Source: an uncultured Coriobacteriaceae bacterium
GTDB taxonomy: Bacteria; Actinomycetota; Coriobacteriia; Coriobacteriales; Atopobiaceae
Length of the DNA: 64,000 bases
Direction of reading: 5' to 3'
Assembly: GCA_947426865.1 (NCBI GenBank)
Contig: CANEFS010000001.1
Location: 174,139-238,138 of the forward strand
Below, piece after piece: positions 54,317 through 62,437 of the stretch; within the stretch, counting starts at the first letter, position 1; the number at the start of each line of letters is the position of its first letter. Both the position numbers and the translations under genes were made by a program. The notes below the pieces were generated by a model. That model saw only the letters and a program-made list of their open reading frames with translations. It was not told the origin of the DNA and searched no databases.

Positions 54317-55171
54317 ATGAGGCATCAAAAGAAACATGGAATGAAGTTAGGCACCGATGCCAGCCACACAAAAGCCATGAAAAAGAGCCTTGTACGTGCT
54401 CTTTTGACGAACGACCGCATTAAAACGACCCTGACGCGCGCCAAAGCGATGCGTCCCGAGGTCGATAAAGTTATCACGTGGGCTAAGCGCGGAGATCTTC
54501 ATGCTCGTCGCCTTGCCATCGCTGCTGTTGGTGACGCCGAGCTTGTTCGCGAGACTTTCGAAAAGGCCGCGCAAGGCATGTGGCAAGACCGCAATGGTGG
54601 CTACACGCGCATCATGAAGCTTGGTCCTCGCAAGGGAGACAATGCTGAGATTGCCATTATTGAGCTCGTGCAAGAAGCGGTTCCTGGCGCTAAAAAGGCT
54701 GCTAAACCTTCTGGTAAAAAAGGGGCTGTTCAACCGAGCGCCAAGGTAAGCAAGGTTGCTGAAAAGCCTGCCGAGAAACCCGCCGAAAAAGCGGAACCTA
54801 AGGTTGAGACTAAGGTTGACGAGAAGTCGGCTGAGAAGGCTGTTGATGAGAAGGCTGAGGCCAAGGTTGACGAGAAGCCGACCGAGAAGGCTGAGGCCAA
54901 GGCTGACGAGAAGCCGGCTGAGAAGGCTGAGGCCAAGACTGACGAGAAGCCGGCAGAGGAAAAGCCTGCCGAGTCAGCAGAAAAACCTGCTGACGAAAAG
55001 CCAACCGAGGCACCTGCTGACGCGAAGCCTTCTGAGTCAAAGAAAGAAGAGAAGCCTGAGGAAATGAAGGAAGCTCCTGCTGAGGAAAAACCCGAGGCAG
55101 AGGCTAAACCTGAAGACGCTTCAAAACCTGCCGAGGAGAAACCGGCTGAAAAAGATGGAGAAGCAAAATAG
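54317..55171 (+). CDS. rplQ: 50S ribosomal protein L17 with very long Lys/Glu/Ala tail
   Basis: The first 117 residues are a complete L17 (HGMKLGTDASHTKAMKKSLVRALL, then TWAKRGDLHARRLAIAAV and RIMKLGPRKGDNAEIAIIEL). About 165 more are a low-complexity tail of Lys, Glu, Ala, Pro, Asp and Val, part of it coded by three 36-bp tandem units (54854-54961). The tail carries both Lys and Glu in high number, so it is not simply basic. The final 17 bases overlap the start of ecfT. Confidence 0.95.
   Translation: MRHQKKHGMKLGTDASHTKAMKKSLVRALLTNDRIKTTLTRAKAMRPEVDKVITWAKRGDLHARRLAIAAVGDAELVRETFEKAAQGMWQDRNGGYTRIMKLGPRKGDNAEIAIIELVQEAVPGAKKAAKPSGKKGAVQPSAKVSKVAEKPAEKPAEKAEPKVETKVDEKSAEKAVDEKAEAKVDEKPTEKAEAKADEKPAEKAEAKTDEKPAEEKPAESAEKPADEKPTEAPADAKPSESKKEEKPEEMKEAPAEEKPEAEAKPEDASKPAEEKPAEKDGEAK
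54854..54961 (+). repeat. Three 36-bp tandem repeats in rplQ
   Basis: Units begin at 54854, 54890 and 54926 with GCTGAGGCCAAG, exactly 36 bases apart, and encode AEAKVDEKPTEK, AEAKADEKPAEK and AEAKTDEKPAEE. Being a multiple of three, copy number could change without breaking the frame. Confidence 0.9.
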
Positions 55172-55811
55172 GCATTCCCTTAAGATTGCAGGCATAAAGC
55201 TTGCTTTCCTCTTTCTTATTACGATAGCCGTATTAGTTGCTAATACGGCTATCGTTGTTTTCGTCCTCTTTGTCATCTCGCTCATAGGGCTTTTTGCATC
55301 TCACATTTCTGCTGTCAATCTGGGCCGCCTTTTCAAAATCTCTCTCCTTCTAATCTTGTTTGCCTTTATCGCTAACATTTTCGTGATTGATGGCACGGGA
55401 GATGTGAGGCTCTTTGGAACACTGGGGCTGACCTTTGCGGGCTTTGAGCGCGCGGGTTTATCAGTTATGCGCATTTTGACCCTGGTTTTCTCGGTATTTT
55501 GGTTGGCGTCTTTCGTATCCTACGAAGAGGTTTCCCTTCTTTTTTCACGCGCCCTAAAGCCTTTGCGAGCACTCGGCGCTAATCCCAAGGCCATCGCAGA
55601 AATCTTGTCACTTGCTGTCCTCTTTTTGCCGCTTTGCTTAATGCAACTTCAAAGCTTGCGAACGGCACATATCTTGCGCGGCGCCGAGATGAGAAAGGCG
55701 AGCGTAACGGCCCGGTTGTCCTCGTTCGTCTCAACGTTCGTCTCGCTTATCGTCGTGCTGTTCAGAAAAGCGCACTATCGCGCCCTTGCCCTGAAGTCTC
55801 GAGGCTTTTGA
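55155..55811 (+). CDS. ecfT: ECF-type transporter transmembrane protein EcfT
   Basis: EcfT is the membrane scaffold coupling ATPases to vitamin-binding S-components. The 218 residues have about five hydrophobic helices and two coupling-helix sequences near the C-terminus (ILRGAEMRKA and ALALKSRGF) that fit the family's ARG-type motifs. In most Gram-positives ecfA1 and ecfA2 stand between rplQ and ecfT. Here neither is present, although rplQ and truA flank it as usual. The ATPases must be encoded elsewhere or the system is altered. It overlaps rplQ by 17 bases. Confidence 0.85.
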   Translation: MEKQNRHSLKIAGIKLAFLFLITIAVLVANTAIVVFVLFVISLIGLFASHISAVNLGRLFKISLLLILFAFIANIFVIDGTGDVRLFGTLGLTFAGFERAGLSVMRILTLVFSVFWLASFVSYEEVSLLFSRALKPLRALGANPKAIAEILSLAVLFLPLCLMQLQSLRTAHILRGAEMRKASVTARLSSFVSTFVSLIVVLFRKAHYRALALKSRGF

Positions 55812-55834
55812 AGATTGGAAGGTGCGCGATAACG

Positions 55835-56629
55835 ATGAATCCAGAAGAGCTTCAGCTTGTTTTGACGATTGGCTACAAGGGAACGGGTTTCTCGGGCTTT
55901 GCCGAGCAGGAAAATGCCCACACCGTAGGTGGCGAACTCCACCATGCGCTGGCCACGTTTCTAAGGCGCCCTGTGGACTACGTTTGTGCAGGTAGAACGG
56001 ATGCCGGCGTTCACGCGCAGGGCCAGGTCGTATCGCTTGGCGTCACAAGGGCTGAGCGCAACACGTTTTCAGCCGAGAAAATCCAGCGCGGATTGCAGGC
56101 TCTTGTAGAAGACGGAATCTCCATAAAAGCTGTGTCCGCCGCGCCGCCTGATTTCTCTGCGCGTTTCTCGGCCGTTGAGAGGAGCTACACCTATCGCATC
56201 GCCCAGGGGCTGAAACCCGTTTTGACGCAGGACTTTACCGCGTGGGAGCCGCAGGCGCTTAACATTGCGGTCATGAAAGAGGCAGCTGCCTTTTTGATAG
56301 GGGAGCACGACTTTAAGACGTTTTGCAAAACCGCGTCCTCGCTTGATAAAAACACCGTCCGAACGCTCCACGAAGTTTCTGTTTTTGAACAAGATCTTCT
56401 CGGCGAGAAGACCATCGCGATTCACGTGGTAGGAAACGCTTTTTTGCACAACATGATTCGCATTATGGCGGGAAGCTTGATGCTTGTGGGGCTGGGAAAG
56501 CGCCCGGTGTCCTGGATAGGCGAGGCGCTGGAAAGCGCAGATAGAACGGCGGCTGGCCCTACGGCTCCTGCTTCGGGTCTTTGTTTTGAGAAGGTCAGCT
56601 ATCCTGAAGGTATTTTGGAGCCTTGGTAG
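55835..56629 (+). CDS. truA: tRNA pseudouridine synthase A
   Basis: TruA makes pseudouridine at positions 38-40 of tRNA. The catalytic Asp is in CAGRTDAGVHAQGQV, and later motifs SYTYRI and FLHNMIRIMAGSLMLVG are typical. The ATG at 55835 gives 264 residues, with GGAAGG upstream. The frame is open further upstream through ecfT, but that part is not homologous. Four octamer sites fall within the gene's first half or next to it. Confidence 0.95.
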   Translation: MNPEELQLVLTIGYKGTGFSGFAEQENAHTVGGELHHALATFLRRPVDYVCAGRTDAGVHAQGQVVSLGVTRAERNTFSAEKIQRGLQALVEDGISIKAVSAAPPDFSARFSAVERSYTYRIAQGLKPVLTQDFTAWEPQALNIAVMKEAAAFLIGEHDFKTFCKTASSLDKNTVRTLHEVSVFEQDLLGEKTIAIHVVGNAFLHNMIRIMAGSLMLVGLGKRPVSWIGEALESADRTAAGPTAPASGLCFEKVSYPEGILEPW

Positions 56630-56642
56630 ATCGCTTTCATAA

Positions 56643-56717
56643 TTGGACTTTCATAACTTGAAATTAATAACGGGATTTTTATAAAGGGACTTTCATTACA
56701 GGACTTTAATAACAGGA
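56643..56717 (+). repeat. Degenerate GGACTTTCATAA repeats
   Basis: Variants of GGACTTTCATAAC recur about four to five times at irregular spacing between truA and the next gene (for example near 56645, 56687 and 56700). No gene lies in this 198-base gap. Confidence 0.5.
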
Positions 56718-56744
56718 CAGACCTCACGAATCGCAAAGATGTAG

Positions 56745-56753
56745 TATTACAAT
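56745..56753 (+). promoter_or_regulatory. Probable -10 region of the ArsP_2-type permease gene
   Basis: TATTACAAT here is identical to the sequence preceding valS (27163-27171). It is 74 bases before the ATG at 56828. A -35 box is not evident. Confidence 0.4.
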
Positions 56754-56827
56754 ACGAAAAGGCCGGACAATAGGCCGAACATTTTAAGAAACAGCGACAA
56801 CAGACACGCGACTAGGAAAGGCGCTTT

Positions 56828-57964
56828 ATGCCAGAATTAATCGATGTGCTCCTCGACATTTTATTGGACGCGTTTAAAGATACCCTTACGCTCCTTCCCT
56901 TCCTCTACGTTACTTATTTGGCGATGGAGGCTCTTGAGCACTCCGCCGCGGGTTTTTCTGAGCGTGCTGTTGTCCGAGCGGGAAAAGCCGGTCCTGTCCT
57001 GGGCGGCCTCCTAGGGGCGCTTCCGCAGTGTGGTTTCTCGGCAATGGCAGCCACGCTTTATGCCGGCCGCGTCGTGACAATGGGAACGGTTATCGCCGTC
57101 TTTCTTTCAACCTCCGATGAAATGCTTCCCATTTTCATCTCCGAAGGTGCTCCTGTCGAGAAAATCTTGGCCATTGTTGGCACAAAAGTGCTGATAGGAA
57201 TGGTGGCAGGCCTCATTATCGATACGGTTATTCGCCTTATTACTCACGGAAAACATGAGAAGTTGCGCATCTCCGACCTTTGCGCACAAGACGGTTGCGA
57301 TTGCGAAGAAATCGACGAGGCTTCCTCTGGCTCAGTTGATGCGAAGGCCGAAGGGGCTGCTAGGCGCCGCGTTGAGCAGGCAGCGCACCGCGCCTACGAG
57401 GCAGACGGCGAGCTTTCCGGCAAAGACCATGCAGGCAGTGAACGTGCAGACAGCAATCCTAAAGGTTCTGACCATGCCAGCGCCGCCCATGTAGACACCG
57501 GCCACGCCTGTCAGAGCTCCCATTGCCACCACCATCACGGACACAGCCACGGCCATAGCCACGGTCACGCTTCTATCTGGAAGAGTGCGCTCATCCACAC
57601 CGTTCAAGTAACTGTTTTTATCTTTTTGATTTCGCTTGTTTTGGATGCCATTATTGAGTTTGTGGGCGAGGATGCTCTCGCGCAATTCATGAACCAAAAC
57701 GCCTTCTTATCCATTTTTGCCTCAGGGCTTATCGGCCTTATTCCTAACTGTGGAGCAAGCGTGGCCATATCCGACCTTTACCTGCAAGGCGCCCTTGGCG
57801 CGCCAGCAATGATGGCAGGCCTTCTCATCGGAGCAGGCGTAGGGCTTCTCGTCCTCTTTAGGTCGAATAGGCCCGTTAAAAATACCGTCCTTATAATCTC
57901 TCTTCTCTATGCAATCGGTGTTGGCCTCGGCCTCATTATGCAAGTGCTTGCGCTCGGATTTTAG
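56828..57964 (+). CDS. ArsP_2-type permease with His-rich loop (putative metal or metalloid transporter)
   Basis: The 378-residue membrane protein has two related halves, each with a motif around a cysteine: LGALPQCGFSAMAATLYAG near 65 and IGLIPNCGASVAISDLYLQG near 305. The loop between the halves (about 145-255) ends in a stretch of His and Gly (SHCHHHHGHSHGHSHGHA), a probable metal-binding segment. This pattern fits the ArsP_2 family (formerly DUF2899), annotated as putative arsenic efflux or manganese transporter. The His-rich loop suggests a divalent metal, but the substrate is not shown by sequence. Confidence 0.72.
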   Translation: MPELIDVLLDILLDAFKDTLTLLPFLYVTYLAMEALEHSAAGFSERAVVRAGKAGPVLGGLLGALPQCGFSAMAATLYAGRVVTMGTVIAVFLSTSDEMLPIFISEGAPVEKILAIVGTKVLIGMVAGLIIDTVIRLITHGKHEKLRISDLCAQDGCDCEEIDEASSGSVDAKAEGAARRRVEQAAHRAYEADGELSGKDHAGSERADSNPKGSDHASAAHVDTGHACQSSHCHHHHGHSHGHSHGHASIWKSALIHTVQVTVFIFLISLVLDAIIEFVGEDALAQFMNQNAFLSIFASGLIGLIPNCGASVAISDLYLQGALGAPAMMAGLLIGAGVGLLVLFRSNRPVKNTVLIISLLYAIGVGLGLIMQVLALGF

Positions 57965-57976
57965 GGGAGGACGAAG

Positions 57977-59161
57977 ATGGCCTTAAGAAAACACTTGACA
58001 GAAGAAGAACCTCTCGTAAGCCTCATCATGCCTTGCTTTAACATTGCGCCCTATGTCAGGCGGTGCGTGACATCGCTCGTCGAGCAAACCTACACGAACT
58101 GGGAACTGATTGCTGTCGACGATGGCTCGACGGACGAGACAGGAGCAATCCTTGATAAGCTCGCAGTTGAAGATGCCGAGCGCGCCCAGGAGGCCGCTAA
58201 AAAGGCAAAGAAACATCCTCACGCAAAACGCGCAGGTAGAATCCGCGTAATCCATACTAAAAACGGGGGAGCGCCTGCCGCGCGAAACCTGGCCATGAAA
58301 GAGGCGACAGGAAAATACATTCACTTCATCGACGGTGACGACTGGGTTGCTCCCAAGATGCTGCAAGAAGAGGTTGCCTTAGCTGAGAAATACGATCTTC
58401 AGCTGGTTGTCTCGGGCTTTACGATTGAAACCTATTTTGAAAACCTTGGTGAAGGTGAGGACTTGGAGGCCTTCCTGCAAGAAAAGCCGCACCTCAGCGA
58501 GGAAAAAACGCACTCCTACCAGGTCTATTCTTCTGCAGAAGCCTTCCACAAAGAAGCCTATCAGCTCTTCGACAAGAATCTCTTCTACACCCCCTGGAAC
58601 AAGCTCTTTTTAACCTCCTACATCAAAGACCACAACATCCATTTCAGGCCCACGTTTTGGGACGATTTCCCCTTCGTGCTCGACTACATTCGAGACATCT
58701 CCCGCGTTGGCATCATTCCGCAGGCCTTCTACCACTTCCTGCGCCTTCGCAGCGATTCCGAGACCGCGCGCTGGCGAAAAGGCATGTACGATAAGCGCGA
58801 AGAGGAGCACACCTGGATGCTCGGGCTCTACGAGCATTGGAACTTGGAGGACGACGGCGCTAGTCAAGAGATGATTTATCGCCGCTACATCGAGCGGCTG
58901 ATAGGTTGCATTGAAAATGTGGCTAATCCCGCGTGTACTTTATCACCTTCCGAGAAAAAAGCGGAAATCGATGCGATGATTAAAACGCCGCAAGCGGCTA
59001 TGGCTTTGTCTGTCGCAAAGCCAAGATCTCCGTATATGAAGATGATGCTTGTGCCCCTTCGCTTAAAAAGCGCCTCTCTCGCGCTCGCTGAAGGAAAAGT
59101 AATTAGTTCTGTGAAGAGAAACAACCTGAAGACGTTCGCATCACTGAAAGCGCACCGCTAA
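57977..59161 (+). CDS. Glycosyltransferase family 2
   Basis: The 394-residue protein has a GT-A domain: LVSLIMPCFNIAPYVRRCVTSLVEQTYTNWELIAVDDGSTD near 12-52 and HFIDGDDWVAP near 115, which supply the metal-binding DxD-like site. A Lys/Ala-rich helical insert (about 70-90) separates the two. It lacks membrane helices, so it likely works at the cytoplasmic face on surface polysaccharides or glycolipids. The substrate is unknown. It is 12 bases behind the permease gene with a GGGGAGGA SD. Confidence 0.88.
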   Translation: MALRKHLTEEEPLVSLIMPCFNIAPYVRRCVTSLVEQTYTNWELIAVDDGSTDETGAILDKLAVEDAERAQEAAKKAKKHPHAKRAGRIRVIHTKNGGAPAARNLAMKEATGKYIHFIDGDDWVAPKMLQEEVALAEKYDLQLVVSGFTIETYFENLGEGEDLEAFLQEKPHLSEEKTHSYQVYSSAEAFHKEAYQLFDKNLFYTPWNKLFLTSYIKDHNIHFRPTFWDDFPFVLDYIRDISRVGIIPQAFYHFLRLRSDSETARWRKGMYDKREEEHTWMLGLYEHWNLEDDGASQEMIYRRYIERLIGCIENVANPACTLSPSEKKAEIDAMIKTPQAAMALSVAKPRSPYMKMMLVPLRLKSASLALAEGKVISSVKRNNLKTFASLKAHR

Positions 59162-59303
59162 AAAGCTATTTTAGGCTTGCCGTGGCCTTGGCTTTAACCT
59201 GCAAAAGTCTGCTAACAGCCTGCTTTCCGCTTGCTTTCTGCCAGTCTTAAGTCTTAGTTAGAGGTTTCCGCACTCCGGGCTTCTCGGAAACGAAGATTTA
59301 ATG

Positions 59304-59345
59304 AAAAAGACCCGCTGCTAAGACGTTAGCGACGGGCCTTAAAAG
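59304..59345 (-). terminator. Terminator of the FKBP gene (minus strand)
   Basis: On the minus strand AAGGCCCGTCGCTAA and TTAGCAGCGGGTCTT form an imperfect long stem followed by TTT and CATT. It also faces the plus-strand glycosyltransferase and may work in both directions. Confidence 0.7.
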
Positions 59346-59366
59346 ATTTAGAAAGACTGCGATAGC

Positions 59367-59945
59367 TTAGCCTTCAATCTCCATCAGCTCAATTAAGAAC
59401 GTCAGATATTGTCCGGCAAGCTTGTTGTTCGCATCAATCGTGACGTTATCGCCATCGATTGCGGTCACGTAGGCAGGGGCTTGCTGACCTGAAGAGGTTG
59501 TCAAGTAAAGCTGATCTCCAACTTTTAGCGTATCGCCGTTGGGGATTTGCGACTTGGAATAGGTATAGACGAGCGAATCGTCGTGCTCACCGTAGGCCTC
59601 ATCAGGGGAGAGGCGAACCGTTTTTTTCTCGCCCACGGTCATGTCTTTTACGGCCTCATCGAAACCTTTAATCATCTGACCAGCACCAACCGTGAACTCA
59701 AGAGGCTCACCGCGATCGTAACTTGAATCAAACTGGCTGCCGTCATCCAAGGTTCCCTTGTAGTTAACTTTTACTTTCTTTCCTGTATTGTCCATTGAAG
59801 ACTCCTTTGTGTCAGCGGCTTGCTCCGCATCAGAATCTGCACCCGCACAACCCGAAAGAAGAGCGGTTGAAGGAAGGCAAGCAAGAGCAAGACCCACGCA
59901 AGCAATGCCGCTTAGAATTTGTTTATATTTATTGTCCATAATCAT
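59367..59945 (-). CDS. FKBP-type peptidyl-prolyl isomerase lipoprotein
   Basis: The 192-residue protein has a signal peptide with lipobox (TALLSGC, Cys at about 33) and so is probably a lipid-anchored extracytoplasmic foldase. The FKBP domain spans 58-190 with VKVNYKGTLDDGSQFDSSYDRGEPLEFTVGAGQMIKGFDEAV and an inserted flap region as in SlyD-type proteins. It would help fold exported proteins. It follows nfnB by 35 bases on the same strand and is likely the last gene of that operon. The start could be the ATG at 59945 or 59939. Confidence 0.9.
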   Translation of the reverse strand: MIMDNKYKQILSGIACVGLALACLPSTALLSGCAGADSDAEQAADTKESSMDNTGKKVKVNYKGTLDDGSQFDSSYDRGEPLEFTVGAGQMIKGFDEAVKDMTVGEKKTVRLSPDEAYGEHDDSLVYTYSKSQIPNGDTLKVGDQLYLTTSSGQQAPAYVTAIDGDNVTIDANNKLAGQYLTFLIELMEIEG

Positions 59946-59980
59946 TTGTTTTGTTTTTTCACGTTTCTTTAGTAAGGTCC

Positions 59981-61393
59981 TTAGGCATCAAGCAGGGCTT
60001 TCGTCATAGAAGCGGCCGCTTTCTTTCCAGCACCCATCGCCAAAATAACGGTGGCAGCACCGGTGACAATGTCGCCTCCTGCCCAAACACGAGGGTTAGA
60101 AGTTCTGCCGTCTTCGTCGGTCTCGATGTAGCCCCACTCATTCAAGTTCACGGGAGCCGCCATCGAAGCGAAGGGGTTCGCGTTCGTACCGATAGCCGTA
60201 ATAGCCACATCGCAATCAAGCTCAAACTCCGAATCAGGAATGCGAACTGGGCGGCGACGACCGGACTCATCGGGCTCGCCCAGCTCCATTTTTTCGAGAC
60301 GAACTTTTTGCACGAAGCCATCATCGCCTGCGAGAAACTCAAGCGGCGAGACGAGCTCAAGGATGCGAACACCTTCTTCTTTTGCATGATGAAGCTCAGC
60401 GATACGAGCCGGCATTTCCTTCTCGGTACGACGGTAAGCAAGGGTGACTGTGTCGGCACCAAGGCGAAGGGCGGTACGGGCAGCATCCATAGCGACATTT
60501 CCGCCACCAAAGACGACAACGTTTTTACCGTGTTTGGTGGGCGTGTCGTATTCGGGGAAGAGGTTTGCTTTCATGAGGTTGACGCGGGTTAGATATTCAT
60601 TTGCGCAAAAGACTCCGGGGAGATTTTCACCAGGAACGTTCAAGAACTTGGGAAGGCCTGCACCAACTGCCAAGTAGAGAGCGTCAAAGCCAAGCTCGCC
60701 AAAGAAGTCATCAGCATCGTAGAGACGTCCTGCAACCGCATCGTATTCAAACGTGACACCTAAGTCTTTAAGGCCGTCAATCTCGCGCTTTACGATCTCT
60801 TTGGGGAGACGGAATTCGGGGATTCCGTAGGTGAGAACGCCACCGCCTGTTTGGAAGGCTTCAAAGACGGTTACGTCAAAGCCTTCGCGGGCAAGCTCTC
60901 CGGCGCAGGCGATTCCGGAAGGACCAGAGCCAATAACGGCAACTTTTTTTCCATTTTTGGGCTTGCAAACAGGAGCTTTGCCGATGCTGGGGGTCATGTC
61001 GCCTAAGAAGCGCTCAAGCTGACCGATGGCGATGGGGTCGTCTCCGGTCTTGTTAAGAATGCAGCTTCCCTCGCATTGATTTTCTTGAGGGCAAACGCGT
61101 CCGCACACAGAGGGGAGCATGTTGGACTCACGGACAGTGGCAAGGCCTGCGGCCATGTCCTCTTCGCGGATGTGACGAATGAACTCAGGAATGTTAATGC
61201 CAACGGGGCAGCCCTGTACGCAGAAAGGTTTCTTGCAGTCCAGGCAGCGGTTTGCTTCCTCAACAGCGTTTTCTGTGGTGTAGCCTGTGTCGACCGGCTC
61301 GAAGTTTTTCGAGCGAATATCGGCAGGTACTTCGTTTGCAGGAACGCGAGGCTCCTTATTGTTTGCTTTGTATTTTCCGTCTACGATTGGCAT
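59981..61393 (-). CDS. nfnB: NfnB: NADPH-binding subunit of the electron-bifurcating NADH-dependent ferredoxin:NADP oxidoreductase
   Basis: The 470-residue flavoprotein is homologous to the small subunit of glutamate synthase. N-terminal cysteines (CLDCKKPFCVQGCPVGINIP and CGRVCPQENQCEGSC) bind two 4Fe-4S clusters. FAD and NADPH folds follow, VAVIGSGPSGIACAGELA and VVVFGGGNVAMDAARTALRLG. With NfnA next door it fits NfnAB, which couples NADH and reduced ferredoxin to NADP reduction in anaerobes. I start at the ATG at 61393 with GGAGG six bases upstream, overlapping nfnA by 13 bases. Confidence 0.88.
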   Translation of the reverse strand: MPIVDGKYKANNKEPRVPANEVPADIRSKNFEPVDTGYTTENAVEEANRCLDCKKPFCVQGCPVGINIPEFIRHIREEDMAAGLATVRESNMLPSVCGRVCPQENQCEGSCILNKTGDDPIAIGQLERFLGDMTPSIGKAPVCKPKNGKKVAVIGSGPSGIACAGELAREGFDVTVFEAFQTGGGVLTYGIPEFRLPKEIVKREIDGLKDLGVTFEYDAVAGRLYDADDFFGELGFDALYLAVGAGLPKFLNVPGENLPGVFCANEYLTRVNLMKANLFPEYDTPTKHGKNVVVFGGGNVAMDAARTALRLGADTVTLAYRRTEKEMPARIAELHHAKEEGVRILELVSPLEFLAGDDGFVQKVRLEKMELGEPDESGRRRPVRIPDSEFELDCDVAITAIGTNANPFASMAAPVNLNEWGYIETDEDGRTSNPRVWAGGDIVTGAATVILAMGAGKKAAASMTKALLDA

Positions 61394-62229
61394 TTGCAAC
61401 CTCCGTTATTCTCGGATTGAAGATGAGCAACGGCCTCAGCCTCTTCTTTTCTGTAGGAACCCTGGCGAGCGCACAAGTCATCCCAGTCGACCTTCGAGCC
61501 GTCGAAGTCGGGGCCGTCGACGCAGGCAAATTTCGTTTTGCCATCAACCGTCACACGGCAGCAGCCGCACATTCCCGTGCCGTCAACCATGATGGGGTTC
61601 AAGGAGGCAACGATGGGAACGTCGTACTTGTCGCAGGTCAAGGCCGAGAATTTCATCATAGGTACAGGTCCTACCGCAAAGACCTCGTCAATCTCTTTGG
61701 CCTCACAGAGACGCTCAAGAGGCGCGGTGACGACGCCCTTCTCGCCCACAGAACCATCGTCGGTGGTGATGAAGAGATTTTTCAGGGGAAGTTCTTCGAA
61801 CTGTTTCGTCAGGATGAGAAGATCTTCGGTGCGAGCTCCCATAATGACTGATACCTCCGAGCCCGACTCACAAAGAGCGCGCGCAACAGGATAGGCGATA
61901 GCGAGTCCTACGCCTCCGCCGATGACGGCCCAGCGCTGCTTTTTCATCTCGGTCGGTTTTCCTAAAGGACCGGTGATGTCTAAGATCTTGTCACCTGCTT
62001 CGAGTTTTGAAAGCTCCATCGTAGTGGCGCCGATGACCATGAAAATAAACTCAACCCAGCCTTCTTCACGGTTCCAATTGGCGAAGGTAAAGGGGACGCG
62101 CTCGCCCTCCTCGTCAATTCTCACCATCAGGAACTGTCCCGCTTGTGCCTTTTTGGCCATCGCAGGAGCGGATACGCGGAACTTGAAAACCTTGTCCGAA
62201 TACTGGGTTTTCTCCAAAATTTCAAACAT
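61381..62229 (-). CDS. nfnA: NfnA: FAD/NAD-binding ferredoxin reductase-like subunit
   Basis: The 282-residue protein belongs to the PyrK-like ferredoxin-NADP reductase superfamily. It has the FAD-binding segment ERVPFTFANWN, an NAD-binding site (AVIGGGVGLAIAYPVARAL) and a cysteine cluster DGTGMCGCCRVTVDGKTKFAC that holds the 2Fe-2S centre of NfnA. The overlap with nfnB is the usual gene arrangement. The alternative annotation, a sulfide dehydrogenase subunit, describes the same family. SD AAAGGAG is present upstream. Confidence 0.88.
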   Translation of the reverse strand: MFEILEKTQYSDKVFKFRVSAPAMAKKAQAGQFLMVRIDEEGERVPFTFANWNREEGWVEFIFMVIGATTMELSKLEAGDKILDITGPLGKPTEMKKQRWAVIGGGVGLAIAYPVARALCESGSEVSVIMGARTEDLLILTKQFEELPLKNLFITTDDGSVGEKGVVTAPLERLCEAKEIDEVFAVGPVPMMKFSALTCDKYDVPIVASLNPIMVDGTGMCGCCRVTVDGKTKFACVDGPDFDGSKVDWDDLCARQGSYRKEEAEAVAHLQSENNGGCKCQS

Positions 62230-62240
62230 AGCTTTCCTTT

Positions 62241-62430
62241 CAAAACTCCTTTGCTGTTTTTATCCTGTTAAAACGAGTGTTGCCTGTTGGGTATGCAGGT
62301 TGTCGTGTGCTTTAGTTGTTGGGTGTGCAGATTGTCGCGTGTTTTAGCTGTGGCGTGGGCAGTTGTTGCGCCTGTTAGTTGATGCGTGCGTTAGTTGTTG
62401 CTGAAGCCTGGCAGACCCTGCGCGAGAAAC
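62241..62430 (-). repeat. G-poor, C-rich minus-strand spacer with two 32-bp tandem units
   Basis: Read in the direction of transcription (minus), this spacer between prs and nfnA is C- and A-rich with few G. On the plus strand the unit beginning GTTGGGTATGCAGG (62286-62317) is followed by a close copy (62318-62349). No hairpin terminator was seen behind prs. Like the A/C tract at 840-923, it would suit Rho loading. Confidence 0.65.
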
Positions 62431-62437
62431 GAAAATC

